A DNA stretch of 64,000 nucleotides from Pedobacter nototheniae (GCF_004335085.1 NZ_RQRS01000028.1:1-64000), one strand, 5' to 3'; counted from the first letter of the stretch, positions 29,022-39,332 are shown. Program-made: numbers and translations. Notes: a model not told the origin generated them from the sequence alone.

Positions 29022-30206
29022 ATGGAAAAAAGAATTAACCATTTATTAAATCAATTTCAGGAAGGAAAGCTGAATAATGTTGAAAAACAGGAGCTTTTAG
29101 AACTTGTAGAATCAAATAAAGAGGTGATTAATAATGAATTAGTTCATATGATCGCGGAAGAAGAAAAATCTATTAAGGATACGGAGGTTAATGAAAAGTG
29201 GGATACTGTTCTTCAAAATATTTTAGCCGCTGATAAACCACATAAAGTAAGAAGAAGATTTTTAACACCCGCTTTACAATGGGCATCAGCAGCTATTATA
29301 TTAATTGCAATATCTGTAACATCCTATTTTTACTCAGTAAATAAGGGGCAAAAGGAACATGTTTTTGTTCAAGATGTTTTACCTGGCGGAAATAAAGCCG
29401 TTTTGACTTTAGCCGATGGGAAGAAAATCTCATTAACAGATGCCGTTGCTGGAGATATTGCAAAACAATCAGGCATATCAATAACTAAAACAGCCGATGG
29501 CCAATTAATCTATAAGGTTTCGGGGGGCGTTAATGAAAGTGATGATTCCAAGATGAATACTATTTCTACACCACGCGGAGGGCAATGGCAGGTACAATTG
29601 CCTGATGGATCCATGGTGTGGTTAAATGCAGCTTCATCTTTAACCTATCCATTAAGCTTTGTTTCGGCTAAGCAGCGTGTAGTGGATTTATCTGGGGAGG
29701 CTTATTTTGAAGTTGCTAAAGATAAATTACATCCATTTGTAGTTAGAACAGCAAAGCAGGAGGTTGAAGTTTTAGGAACTCATTTTAATATAAACTGCTA
29801 TGCAGATGAATATGTAACTAAAACCACGCTGCTTGAGGGTAGCGTACGTGTATCGCATAATACAACTCATGATACTGAAATATTAAAACCCGGTGAGCAA
29901 TCCGTTTTATCAAGTACTGGTATTAATATTAAAGGTATTGATGTAGAAGAAGCAATAGCTTGGAAAAACGGCTATTTTATGTTCAATAATGAGAAACAAG
30001 AAAGTATTATGCGTAAAATTTCCAGATGGTATAATGTGGAAATTGAATATGCCGATGCCGATGCCAAAGAAGTAATGTATTACGGAACGGTAGGGCGTTT
30101 TGGAAAAGTATCACAAGTATTAAGAAAACTTGAGCAAACCGGAGAAGTACGGTTTGACATTAAAGACAATAAAATTATAGTTTACAAAGAAGATAAAAGA
30201 AAATAA
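29022..30206 (+). CDS. FecR-family anti-sigma factor (module 2)
   Basis: 394 residues. Cytoplasmic sigma-binding region (about 1-85), transmembrane helix (WASAAIILIAISVTSYFYSV), then an extra stretch with two D-G-K motifs (LTLADGKKISLTDAV) before the FecR core (LPDGSMVWLNAASSLTYP; GEAYFEVAKDKLHPFVVRT) and the DUF4974 C-terminus. The extra N-terminal periplasmic strand region accounts for most of its longer size relative to module 1. Confidence 0.93.
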   Translation: MEKRINHLLNQFQEGKLNNVEKQELLELVESNKEVINNELVHMIAEEEKSIKDTEVNEKWDTVLQNILAADKPHKVRRRFLTPALQWASAAIILIAISVTSYFYSVNKGQKEHVFVQDVLPGGNKAVLTLADGKKISLTDAVAGDIAKQSGISITKTADGQLIYKVSGGVNESDDSKMNTISTPRGGQWQVQLPDGSMVWLNAASSLTYPLSFVSAKQRVVDLSGEAYFEVAKDKLHPFVVRTAKQEVEVLGTHFNINCYADEYVTKTTLLEGSVRVSHNTTHDTEILKPGEQSVLSSTGINIKGIDVEEAIAWKNGYFMFNNEKQESIMRKISRWYNVEIEYADADAKEVMYYGTVGRFGKVSQVLRKLEQTGEVRFDIKDNKIIVYKEDKRK

Positions 30207-30501
30207 ATGTTGAGGGATTAACCAGCCTTCATTATAACATTAAAGCATATTGTAACTAATTATTAATCAACAAACATAACCTAACTAACATGAAGAAAAC
30301 TGCACTAAAAACTTAGATTACAGGTTATATAGAAACAAAATAGGAGTGTTATTGGAAGTAACACCCCTATTTCTGTGTATCTGTTAACCAACCGGTATAA
30401 CCGGACATCGATCAAAAAAATCAATTATTTCTTGGATTAACCGCGAAACGCTTTTTAGCGCTTAAACAAATCAGTGTTTCGCACAAAAAACAGACTATCA
30501 A
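30207..30501 (+). other. Leader region before susC of module 2, with micro-ORF and hairpins
   Basis: The 295-nt gap has an eight-codon ORF (ATG 30290, peptide MKKTALKT, stop 30314-30316), then a hairpin with a 12-bp stem and one mismatch (30340-30351 and 30359-30370, loop TTGGAAG) that lacks a following T run, and further down a perfect 7-bp inverted repeat GCGAAAC/GTTTCGC (30443-30449, 30476-30482) enclosing an AACGCT/AGCGCTT pair just before the ATG. It may be a leader that regulates susC expression separately from fecR. Confidence 0.4.
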
Positions 30502-33500
30502 ATGTATAAAATTTATACCAGAATTTTGTGTATGCCTCCCGGCTACATACCTAAATTATTATTAATGATGAAGTTAGTTACGGTCATATTGCTCGCCTCA
30601 CTTATGCAGGTAAGTGCCGCTTCTTTTGGTCAACTAGTTACGTTGAAAGAGAAAAACGTAACGTTGGAGAAACTATTTAAGGAAATCAGAATACAATCAG
30701 GGTATGATGTTTTATTATCAACCAATAAAATTAAAAGTACAACGCTGGTTAATGCTGATTTTAATAATGCAACCATCGAAGTTATTATGGATAAAATTTT
30801 ATCTGGTAAGGATTTAACTTACTCTATAGAAGATAAAACCATTCTAATAACCCCAAAAGAGAAATCTATTTTAGATAAGATTGTAAATTACTTTGCTGTT
30901 ATTGAAGTTAAAGGTAAGGTACTAGGTGAAGATGGTAGAGGCATGCCGGGTGTAAGTATCCGCGAAAAAGGGATGAGCAACTCTACTACAACCAATTCAA
31001 ATGGAGAATATACAATTAGAGTAGACGAAAAAGCAACTTTAGTTTTTAGTTACGTAGGTTACAACACCATAGAAACTGCTGTAAATGGACGTACAACGAT
31101 TAATGTAAGTATAAAAGAAAATGTTAATGATTTAAAAACCGTTGATATCGTATCTACAGGTTATCAAAATTTAAATAAGAAATTATTTACAGGATCGGCA
31201 ACAGCTTTAAAAGGTTCTGATGTTAAGCAAGATGGTATTACCGATGTAAGTCGTATGCTTGAAGGGCGTGTAGCTGGTGTTTCGGTACAAAACGTTTCAG
31301 GAACATTTGGTGCTGCACCAAAAATTCGTGTTCGTGGTGCAACTTCTATCACGGGAGATAATAAACCACTTTGGGTAGTTGATGGAGTAATTTTAGAAGA
31401 TGTTGTAAATATTTCCAATGAACAACTATCATCAGGAGATGTAAGTACACTAATTGGTTCTTCTGTTGCAGGTATTAATGCCGATGATATTGAAAGTTTC
31501 AATATTTTAAAGGATGCAGCTGCAACTGCACAATATGGTGCCCGTGCCATGAACGGGGTTGTGGTAATTACCACAAAAAAAGGACGTATTGGTAAGCCAC
31601 TGGTTTCTTATACAGGTAACTTTTCTACCTACCTTAAACCAACATATGATGATTATAACATCATGAATTCAGCAGATCAAATGTCGATTTATTCTGAGTT
31701 AGCCCGTAAAGGTTGGTTAAATCACTCTTCTGCATCGAGAGCAGCAGATGGTGGAGTTTTTACAAAAATGTACCAATTAATTAATACTTACGATGCTACT
31801 TCAGGACAGTTTGGTTTAGCCAATACACCAGAAGCAAGAAATGCATTTTTAAGTCGCTATACTACTGCAAATACAGATTGGTTTGATGTTTTATTTAAAA
31901 ACTCCCTTCAGCAAGAACACGCAATCAGTGTATCATCAGGTACTGATAAATCACAATTATACTTCTCTACAAGTTATTTGAATGATAATGGTTGGGCAGC
32001 AGGCAATAAAGTTGAAAGATATACCGCAAACGTAAATGCTGTATTTAACATATCTGATAAATTAACGCTTAATTTTATTACAACAGGATCAATTCGTAAT
32101 CAAACGGCACCAGGTACATTGGGTCGAGTAAGTAATCCGGTTGAAGGAAAATACTCAAGAGATTTTGATATTAACCCTTTCAGTTATGCCTTAAACACAA
32201 GTAGAACTTTAACTGCTTATGATTTAAATGGAAACAGAGAGAATTTTAGCAGAAACTTTGCTGATTTCAACATATTAAACGAGTTAGATAATAACACTTT
32301 GGAATTAAGCATGCTTGATTTTAAATTGCAAGGTGGTTTAAACTATAAATTTAATAAACACTTTAAATATGATTTCCTTGCTTCAATGCGCTATGTAAAA
32401 AGTGGTAATGAGCATAAAGTAAGAGAAAACTCAAACATGGCTGCTGCTTACAGAGCAAATGGCGATTCATTTTTACAAGATAATAACAGATTCTTGTTCC
32501 GTGATCCTGAGCATCCAGAATTACAACCTATTGTAGTATTGCCTTATGGTGGTTTTTACGATACTACGGATGATTTCTTAAAATCTTACATGGTAAGAAA
32601 CTCTGTTGAGTACGATAACACCATTAATGAAGATCACTTGATTAACATTTATGCCGTTCAGGAAACAAGATTAGCTAACCGTCAAACCAGATCAAACATT
32701 GGCTACGGTTACCAATATGATAAAGGTGGTGTGCCATTTGTTGATCCAAATATCATTAAACAAGCTACCCTAAATAACTTGAACTATTACTCAATGGGGC
32801 ATAAATACGATCGTTTTGCTGCGTTTATGACTAGAGCTGCTTATTCATATAAAGGAAAATATTCTTTTAATGCAACAGGTAGATACGATGGATCAAACCA
32901 ATTAGGTAGTTCTGCAACGGCACGTTGGTTGCCAACATGGAACGTTTCTGGTGCATGGAATATTGATAAAGAAGACTTTTACGAAGGATCTAAAGTAAGC
33001 AATGTATTAAACCGTGCAACACTTAGAGCAACTTATGGTTTAACAGCAAGTTTAGGAAGTGCGACAAACTCTGCCTTAGTGTTAAAAAATTCGAGTGCAT
33101 TAAGACCATATACAAACGAAATTGAATCAGTAATGAATATCGTTTATATTGAAAATAAAGATCTTACTTGGGAAAAGCAATATGAAACTAATATTGGTTT
33201 AGACCTTGGATTTTTTAAAGATAAATTAAACTTAACTGTTGATTTATACAATAGAAATGGATTCGATTTAATTAGCCCTTTAAGAACTTCAGGCATTGGA
33301 GGTCAGTTTATTACTGATGCAAACTATGCGGATATGAACACTAAAGGATTAGAAGTAACTTTAAGCGGACCAATTATTAAAACTAAAGACTGGTCTTGGA
33401 GAAGTAACATTAACTTTGGTTATAACGTAAATAAAGTAACCAAATTAACTAGCACGCCAAACATATTTACACTGGTAGGTGCTGATGGTGGCCCTCAGGT

Positions 33501-34170
33501 AGATCACCCTTACCGTGGGTTATATTCTGTAGATTTTGTTGGCTTAAGTCATGATAAAGGTGTGCCGCAGTTTATTAACGAAAAAGGTGAAGTAAGTTCT
33601 GACGTTTATTTACAGAGTTTAGAAACTAAATACCTTAAATATGAAGGTCCGACAGATCCAAAATTAACTGGAGGTTTTTACAATACAGTAAGTTATAAAG
33701 GCTTTACATTTACCTCACTATTTACTTTTTCTGCAGGTAATAAAATTCGTTTAAACCCAGCTTTTGGTACAAGTTATTCAGATTTGGATGCGATGCCAAA
33801 CGAGTTTAAAAACCGTTGGACATTACCAGGCGATGAGTTAAAAACAAATGTACCATCAATTCCTGATGTTGAACTTGCAGGTAATATTGCAGGCACATAT
33901 CCATACAATACTTATAATTATTCATCAGTTAGAGTTGCCGATGGTGGTTTTATCCGCTTAAAACAAATTGCATTATCTTATGCTTTAAGTCCAAAAATCA
34001 TCAAAAGTATTGGCGCAAACAATGCATCAATTAGTCTTGTAGCTAACAATTTCTGGCTAATTTATTCAGATAAGAAACTTATGGGACAAGATCCTGAGTT
34101 TTTTGCATCTGGTGGTGTGGCTTTACCAATTCCAAAACAATACACACTGTCTTTAAAAGTTGGCTTCTAA
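30502..34170 (+). CDS. SusC/RagA TonB-linked outer-membrane transporter with STN domain (module 2)
   Basis: 1222 residues. The signal peptide helix lies at about residues 20-42, then STN domain (VTLEKLFKEIRIQSGYDVLL), carboxypeptidase-regulatory-like domain (GKVLGEDGRGMPGVSIREKG), plug (VSRMLEGRVAGVSVQNVSG; DDIESFNILKDAAATAQYGA) and beta-barrel ending QYTLSLKVGF. The plug region is nearly identical to the module 1 protein, while the STN and barrel have diverged, as expected for paralogues with different ligands or signals. SusD follows after 11 nt, exactly as in module 1. Confidence 0.95.
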   Translation: MYKIYTRILCMPPGYIPKLLLMMKLVTVILLASLMQVSAASFGQLVTLKEKNVTLEKLFKEIRIQSGYDVLLSTNKIKSTTLVNADFNNATIEVIMDKILSGKDLTYSIEDKTILITPKEKSILDKIVNYFAVIEVKGKVLGEDGRGMPGVSIREKGMSNSTTTNSNGEYTIRVDEKATLVFSYVGYNTIETAVNGRTTINVSIKENVNDLKTVDIVSTGYQNLNKKLFTGSATALKGSDVKQDGITDVSRMLEGRVAGVSVQNVSGTFGAAPKIRVRGATSITGDNKPLWVVDGVILEDVVNISNEQLSSGDVSTLIGSSVAGINADDIESFNILKDAAATAQYGARAMNGVVVITTKKGRIGKPLVSYTGNFSTYLKPTYDDYNIMNSADQMSIYSELARKGWLNHSSASRAADGGVFTKMYQLINTYDATSGQFGLANTPEARNAFLSRYTTANTDWFDVLFKNSLQQEHAISVSSGTDKSQLYFSTSYLNDNGWAAGNKVERYTANVNAVFNISDKLTLNFITTGSIRNQTAPGTLGRVSNPVEGKYSRDFDINPFSYALNTSRTLTAYDLNGNRENFSRNFADFNILNELDNNTLELSMLDFKLQGGLNYKFNKHFKYDFLASMRYVKSGNEHKVRENSNMAAAYRANGDSFLQDNNRFLFRDPEHPELQPIVVLPYGGFYDTTDDFLKSYMVRNSVEYDNTINEDHLINIYAVQETRLANRQTRSNIGYGYQYDKGGVPFVDPNIIKQATLNNLNYYSMGHKYDRFAAFMTRAAYSYKGKYSFNATGRYDGSNQLGSSATARWLPTWNVSGAWNIDKEDFYEGSKVSNVLNRATLRATYGLTASLGSATNSALVLKNSSALRPYTNEIESVMNIVYIENKDLTWEKQYETNIGLDLGFFKDKLNLTVDLYNRNGFDLISPLRTSGIGGQFITDANYADMNTKGLEVTLSGPIIKTKDWSWRSNINFGYNVNKVTKLTSTPNIFTLVGADGGPQVDHPYRGLYSVDFVGLSHDKGVPQFINEKGEVSSDVYLQSLETKYLKYEGPTDPKLTGGFYNTVSYKGFTFTSLFTFSAGNKIRLNPAFGTSYSDLDAMPNEFKNRWTLPGDELKTNVPSIPDVELAGNIAGTYPYNTYNYSSVRVADGGFIRLKQIALSYALSPKIIKSIGANNASISLVANNFWLIYSDKKLMGQDPEFFASGGVALPIPKQYTLSLKVGF

Positions 34171-34181
34171 TTTAATCTGAA

Positions 34182-35654
34182 ATGAAAATGAAAAAAAATA
34201 TTATATTCTTATACTCAGCTTTTTTTGCCGTTGTGTTGGCATCCGGATGTAAGAAATTTCTGGATCATCAACCAGATGATCGTACAGAATTAAATTCGCC
34301 TGTTAAAGTGGCTGAGCTATTGGCTAATGCATATCCTCATGGCAATTACATAACATTTGCCGAATCGATGAGTGATAATGCAGGTGATAAAGGAACAATT
34401 AGCAGAGAATTACCTAATGCATCTCCATGGAATTTTGTTGATCAAATTAATGCTGATACCGAAGATACTCCACCATTTTACTGGAATTCTTGCTATAAAG
34501 CCATTAGTGCTGCAAACTATGCTTTGGAGGCGATTGATAAAGCAGGTAACACAGCAGAATATTCTGCAAGTAAAGGCGAGGCTTTAGTGGCCAGAGCATA
34601 TGTTCATTTTATGCTGGTTACATTTTTCGCAAAACCTTATGATCCTGCTACTGCAGCATCAGATCCAGGTATTCCATATGTTACTGTACCGCAAAAAACG
34701 GTAGAAGGTAACTATACAAGAGGTACTGTAGCTTCTGTTTATGCGGCCATTGAGAAAGATTTGGAAGAAGGATTACCATTAATTCAAAATAATACTTATC
34801 GTGTTCCAAAATATCACTTCACCACTCAAGCGGCGCATGCTTTTGCAACACGTTTTTATCTTTTCAAAAGAGCGTATCAAAAAGTAGTAGATCATGCAAA
34901 TGCTTTATTTCCAGGTGTAACTGTTGCCGATAATTTAAGAGCGTGGAATACCACTTACAATGCATTGGGTTATTATGAGTTACAAGCCATTTATACAAAA
35001 TCGACAGAACCAGCAAACTTGTTATTGCAAGAAGCTGCTTCTTATTGGGGAAGAAGCTTTCCGGGTTACAATTATGGCTTAAGCTCTTCGGTACTTCCTA
35101 TTTTTAATGCAGCAAACAACCCAAGCAAAAAGGCTTTGGCAATGAGCAGTAAGATTTTTGGAGGAACAGAAGTTGTTTATAATATTCCAAAATTTAGAGA
35201 ACATTTTGTGAAGGAAACCATCAGCGCAAATTTCGGTGATGCTTACAATATGGTTCCTTTATTAACAAGCGAAGAGGTTTTATTTAACAGAGCAGAAGCA
35301 AATGCAATGTTGGGTAATAACAGCCAAACCGTTGCTGATTTAGATGCATACTTATCAAAAAGAATTGTTGGGTATAGTGCAACAGCAGATAAATTTACTG
35401 AAGCAAAAGCTACGGCATTTTTCCCAAATACAACTATTCAAGATGCCCTTGTAGGAACTATTTTAAACTTTAAACGTATGGAATATATGCACGAAGGTTT
35501 AAGATGGTTAGACATGATAAGATTAAAAATTCCTGTTGTTCATACCTCATTTGATGGTAAAACAGTAATTACCTTAAATGCTGATAATCCAAAAAGGATA
35601 GTTCAAATACCTCAAGATGCTGTTGCTGCTGGGTTAGCTGCCAATCCTAGATAA
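34182..35654 (+). CDS. SusD/RagB-family nutrient-binding lipoprotein (module 2)
   Basis: 490 residues. Lipoprotein signal ending LASGCKKFLD and a mature start (HQPDDRTELNSPVKVAELL) closely parallel to the module 1 protein. SusD fold motifs YWNSCYKAISAANYAL and GEALVARAYVHFMLVTFFAK are present. Partner of the preceding SusC. Confidence 0.95.
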   Translation: MKMKKNIIFLYSAFFAVVLASGCKKFLDHQPDDRTELNSPVKVAELLANAYPHGNYITFAESMSDNAGDKGTISRELPNASPWNFVDQINADTEDTPPFYWNSCYKAISAANYALEAIDKAGNTAEYSASKGEALVARAYVHFMLVTFFAKPYDPATAASDPGIPYVTVPQKTVEGNYTRGTVASVYAAIEKDLEEGLPLIQNNTYRVPKYHFTTQAAHAFATRFYLFKRAYQKVVDHANALFPGVTVADNLRAWNTTYNALGYYELQAIYTKSTEPANLLLQEAASYWGRSFPGYNYGLSSSVLPIFNAANNPSKKALAMSSKIFGGTEVVYNIPKFREHFVKETISANFGDAYNMVPLLTSEEVLFNRAEANAMLGNNSQTVADLDAYLSKRIVGYSATADKFTEAKATAFFPNTTIQDALVGTILNFKRMEYMHEGLRWLDMIRLKIPVVHTSFDGKTVITLNADNPKRIVQIPQDAVAAGLAANPR

Positions 35655-35675
35655 TAATCATAAATATAAGAAGTT

Positions 35676-37118
35676 ATGAAAAGTAAAATATTTAAAATGA
35701 CGTTGGTTGCAATTACAACCATTATGCTGGCATCTTGCAGTAAAAAAGATGATTTATCTCAAGTTCCAGTTGGATTAGGTGGCGATACCTGGGCTAAAGG
35801 ACCAATTGATGACTGGATTAGTACAAATTATACCACACCGTATAATATTGAGGTTAAATATAAATGGGACAGATCTGAATTACCTGAGATTTATAAAAAT
35901 GTTATCCCAATTAAGGAAGAGCTTGTAATACCAGTAATGAGTATTATAAAGAAAACCTGGATTGAGCCGTATGCAGCTATAAAAGGCGAAGACTTTATGA
36001 AAAAATACTGCCAAAAGCAGTTTTATTTAGCAGGAAGTCCATCTTATAACAGCAATGGTACCATCACTTTAGGTACAGCAGAAGCAGGTAGAAAAATTGT
36101 ATTACTTGATTTAAATACTTTTGATCCAAATAATAAAGCAGCGGTTAGACAAATTTTGCACACCATGCACCATGAGTTTGGCCACATTCTTAATCAAAAT
36201 ATAGCTGTAACTCCTGATTATCAAGCCATAACTCCATCAGATTATACTGCAACATGGTTTAATATTTTTAGAGGTGCTTATTCAACAAATGCTACTCTTG
36301 ATAAAATTATGTACGAAGCAGATTTTTGGGGTAAAGGCTTTATTACACCTTACTCAAGATCAAATAAAGATGATGATTTTGTTGAAACCTTATCAACGTT
36401 GTTAGAAGGTGGACAAGCTAATTTTGATAATATCATTAATAACCTTTTTGTTTATGATGGATCATTTATCAAAAGAAATGGAAAAGGTGTTTATGAGCAA
36501 AATACGGATGCAAGAAATAAGCTAACTAAAAAGAAAAACATTGTTGTAGCTTATATGAAAGATAGCTGGGGTATTAATTTAACCGATTTACAAGTTAAAA
36601 CTCAGGCCGCTATCGAAGCAAATTCGCCAACACCAGATTTTAATACTTTATTAGGCCCAGGCAAAACTTATGGTACAGTAACCATCAATCCTCAAAAATT
36701 AACAGGATTATCAGCTAAGTTTTTAACCGCTTATAACACGGCTAATAATGCAATGCTTGCTGCGTCAACGCCTTTGTATATTGATAATATCTCATTGATT
36801 TTTACTACAACAAACAGAATGACGCTTAGGGTAAATTACTTAAACCCTGCAGCTACGGTTAGTGCTGGTTCTAATGCAGATTTTAACTATACCACTACAA
36901 ATGTAAATGGTGTACTTACGTTAACCTATACAAACCCACAACCAACAAATGCAAACGCTAGACTTATAGAAGCATATTTACCAGCTTTATTGGCCTACTT
37001 TAATAACCAATCATTTAATGTTCGTTGGGTAGATGATATCATTCCACAGTCTAAGAGTATTTTTGGAGGGTTTGTAAAAACTACAGATGCGACTTCATAT
37101 TTATTTGGAACATTATAA
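35676..37118 (+). CDS. Substrate-import-associated zinc metallohydrolase lipoprotein (module 2)
   Basis: 480 residues. Lipoprotein signal ending LASCSKKD; zinc motif HEFGH at residues 166-170 (MHHEFGHILNQN). It keeps the N-terminal WxxxxYxxPYNIEVKYKW pattern of module 1 but has a longer insertion after the active site (about residues 185-225). A Glu in DDFVETLSTLLEGGQ is a likely third zinc ligand. Confidence 0.92.
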   Translation: MKSKIFKMTLVAITTIMLASCSKKDDLSQVPVGLGGDTWAKGPIDDWISTNYTTPYNIEVKYKWDRSELPEIYKNVIPIKEELVIPVMSIIKKTWIEPYAAIKGEDFMKKYCQKQFYLAGSPSYNSNGTITLGTAEAGRKIVLLDLNTFDPNNKAAVRQILHTMHHEFGHILNQNIAVTPDYQAITPSDYTATWFNIFRGAYSTNATLDKIMYEADFWGKGFITPYSRSNKDDDFVETLSTLLEGGQANFDNIINNLFVYDGSFIKRNGKGVYEQNTDARNKLTKKKNIVVAYMKDSWGINLTDLQVKTQAAIEANSPTPDFNTLLGPGKTYGTVTINPQKLTGLSAKFLTAYNTANNAMLAASTPLYIDNISLIFTTTNRMTLRVNYLNPAATVSAGSNADFNYTTTNVNGVLTLTYTNPQPTNANARLIEAYLPALLAYFNNQSFNVRWVDDIIPQSKSIFGGFVKTTDATSYLFGTL

Positions 37119-37137
37119 ATTATTTAAAATCGAAATA

Positions 37138-38403
37138 ATGAAAAAGTATTTATTATATTTTTTATTGATATCAATTGCCTTTACGGCCTGTAAAAAGGAT
37201 AAAACCGCAGCTGAATTAGGCAATCCGGATGAGCGTTTAAACGCCGTTCTAACAGGATATCAAACCCAATTGGCAAGTGCCCAATTTGGTTGGAAAGGTT
37301 ATTTGCTAACGGATTCTAAGGTTACAGCCACATTCCTTTTTAGTTTTACAGATAAGAATAGAGTAACCATGTCTGCGGATTATGCTCCTGCAGCAAAAGA
37401 AAGTTCTTACCGCTTAAAAGCATTGCAAAGACCAACCCTGCTTTTTGATACCTATTCTACACTACACTTAATTGCCGATCCAAATCCAAATGTTATTGGA
37501 GGAGATGTAGGTGATGGCTATAATTCAGATTTCGAATTTGCATTTCTGTCGGCAAGTACAGATACCGTAAAATTAGAAGGGACTTTTAATAAAAGTAAAT
37601 TGATTTTGGTGCGTTCAAAATCTGCAGCTGATAATACTACAGCATTTTCCGCTGTGGATGATATGACTGCTTTGCTTAGTAAATTGAGAACTTATTTTAA
37701 ACGTACTACGATAGGAGGTATTGAAGGCGAAGTTAAACTAGATCCAGCCAATAGAGTATTTGGCTTTAATTATTTGGATGGTACAACATTAAAAACTGTA
37801 AGTAGTAATTATTTTGTTTCTGGCACATCAATTATTTTATATGATCCATTGGTAATAGGAAAAACATCTTTAACTACCATTAATGGAGTAAGTTATGATG
37901 CTTCAACAGGTTTTATAAACGCAAGCCTATCTGGTGGAGAAACTTTACAAATTAAGGAGGCTATAACCCCACTATCTTATGATCAAACAGTTGCCGCAAG
38001 ATTCTTAGCTAATCCAATTCATAGTACTTATAGTGAAAATTATAATGGATTTACTGTAGATGGAGTTGCAGATGCTTATAAAGTTAAAACGATTCCAAAT
38101 TTTGGATCTATAGACTATTATCATAAAATTACTGGACAAGCTTATGGAGCTGTTAGATTTTGGTTAGGTACTGCATATGGTGCATATGGTCCGGCTATTA
38201 CACCAACAGTAAGTGCTGATGGTAAAATCTCTTATACATTAGCTGGTAGTTATGGTAATGCTCCTGGTGCAATCGCACCTATTATAAATAATGTAACAAA
38301 TAACTTCATAAAAGCAGGTGGTTTTTATGTGATTCAAACAGGGACTAAAGTTTATGATTTAGTTGCTGTAGCGGATGCAAGAAGTTGGATAACATTCCAA
38401 TAA
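37138..38403 (+). CDS. DUF4302 lipoprotein (module 2)
   Basis: 421 residues from ATG 37138; the start at 37087 lies within the previous gene and lacks a signal peptide. Lipobox FTACKKDK, then the DUF4302 pattern (ERLNAVLTGYQTQLASAQFGW; TLHLIADPNPNVIGGDVGDG). Only distantly similar to the module 1 member. Function unknown. Confidence 0.88.
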   Translation: MKKYLLYFLLISIAFTACKKDKTAAELGNPDERLNAVLTGYQTQLASAQFGWKGYLLTDSKVTATFLFSFTDKNRVTMSADYAPAAKESSYRLKALQRPTLLFDTYSTLHLIADPNPNVIGGDVGDGYNSDFEFAFLSASTDTVKLEGTFNKSKLILVRSKSAADNTTAFSAVDDMTALLSKLRTYFKRTTIGGIEGEVKLDPANRVFGFNYLDGTTLKTVSSNYFVSGTSIILYDPLVIGKTSLTTINGVSYDASTGFINASLSGGETLQIKEAITPLSYDQTVAARFLANPIHSTYSENYNGFTVDGVADAYKVKTIPNFGSIDYYHKITGQAYGAVRFWLGTAYGAYGPAITPTVSADGKISYTLAGSYGNAPGAIAPIINNVTNNFIKAGGFYVIQTGTKVYDLVAVADARSWITFQ

Positions 38404-38445
38404 TTTTTCCAAATGAAGTTTTATTAAATTAACACATACTCTCTT

Positions 38446-38472
38446 AAAGCCCTCGATTTTCGGGGGCTTTTG
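38446..38472 (+). terminator. Intrinsic terminator of import module 2
   Basis: AAAGCCCTCGA pairs with TCGGGGGCTTT (one G-U) around TTT, then T residues. Almost the same hairpin recurs at 39254. Confidence 0.85.
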
Positions 38473-38498
38473 TATCTATAACTCTAAATTAACTCGAA

Positions 38499-39206
38499 AT
38501 GAAAAAAAATAAATTAATGCTTTTGATAGTTCTCATTGCACTATCGCTCTCTTGTAAAAAAAGTGAAATCTTACAAAAAGATATTAACCCTACGAATCTG
38601 AATAAAAATGCTAAGCAGCAAGGCTCTAATTTTGATTCATATGAGGTTGGAGGTACAATTGGTTGTGCCATCAGACTTACTGATCCATCAAGTTCAGGCT
38701 ATCGTGATAATGATGCTTACGATTCTTGTATGGATGATATGTTAGCCGGAAGAAATACTTTAGGCAATCTGACAATGCCAGGTAAACCACCAATATATCC
38801 AGCGCCAGAGTGTTTGCCGTGCATGGTTCCTCCTACATTTAAAATAGATTTAATGCAATATTATTGGGCTTTATTGGATGTGCCTGAGCCGTTTACTGAG
38901 CAAGAGTATGTAATTGCAAGAAATAAACTAACAATTTTCAATACCATTATTGCTGCGATTTTTACTAACTCAAATGGGGAATTAGAGATTCCCGAAGATA
39001 GATTGACCAGACGAGATCAGCTGCTGTCATATACGGGAATACTTCCAGTTGGATTAGTTGATTATGTTGATTTTGTATATGGTAAGTATTTCTCATTAGA
39101 GCCTGTTATTGGTGCAAAATTATTTAGAGTACTTGATGCAAATGGATTTCAAATATCTTATAAATCTTACGGGGTTATAATAGGCGATGTTGCCATGAAT
39201 TTATAA
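38499..39206 (+). CDS. Unrecognised secreted lipoprotein
   Basis: 235 residues. Clear lipoprotein signal (KLMLLIVLIALSLSCKKSE). I do not recognise a family. After a low-complexity Asn/Lys linker there is a Cys-containing region (GCAIRL, DSCMDDM, ECLPCMVPP) and a helical second half. It is isolated between two near-identical terminators directly after import module 2, so it is probably transcribed alone. Its placement may be coincidental or it may be a surface accessory of that module. Confidence 0.75.
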   Translation: MKKNKLMLLIVLIALSLSCKKSEILQKDINPTNLNKNAKQQGSNFDSYEVGGTIGCAIRLTDPSSSGYRDNDAYDSCMDDMLAGRNTLGNLTMPGKPPIYPAPECLPCMVPPTFKIDLMQYYWALLDVPEPFTEQEYVIARNKLTIFNTIIAAIFTNSNGELEIPEDRLTRRDQLLSYTGILPVGLVDYVDFVYGKYFSLEPVIGAKLFRVLDANGFQISYKSYGVIIGDVAMNL

Positions 39207-39253
39207 TGTAGTCTATAATAATCAACTTAATATTGTTTATTTCAAGCACTCCT

Positions 39254-39282
39254 AAAGCCCCCGAAAATTCGGGGGCTTTTTT
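39254..39282 (+). terminator. Intrinsic terminator
   Basis: AAAGCCCCCGA pairs perfectly with TCGGGGGCTTT around AAAT and is followed by a T run. Confidence 0.9.
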
Positions 39283-39320
39283 ATGACATAATTTTTAAAT
39301 CCCTCCAAACGTTTTATCTG

Positions 39321-39328
39321 TATATTTG
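39321..39328 (+). promoter_or_regulatory. -7 box, probably giving a leaderless transcript
   Basis: TATATTTG is an exact TAnnTTTG match ending only 4 nt before the ATG at 39333. The usual distance to the transcript start puts +1 at or next to the start codon. No TTG at -33. Confidence 0.5.
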
Positions 39329-39332
39329 CGTA

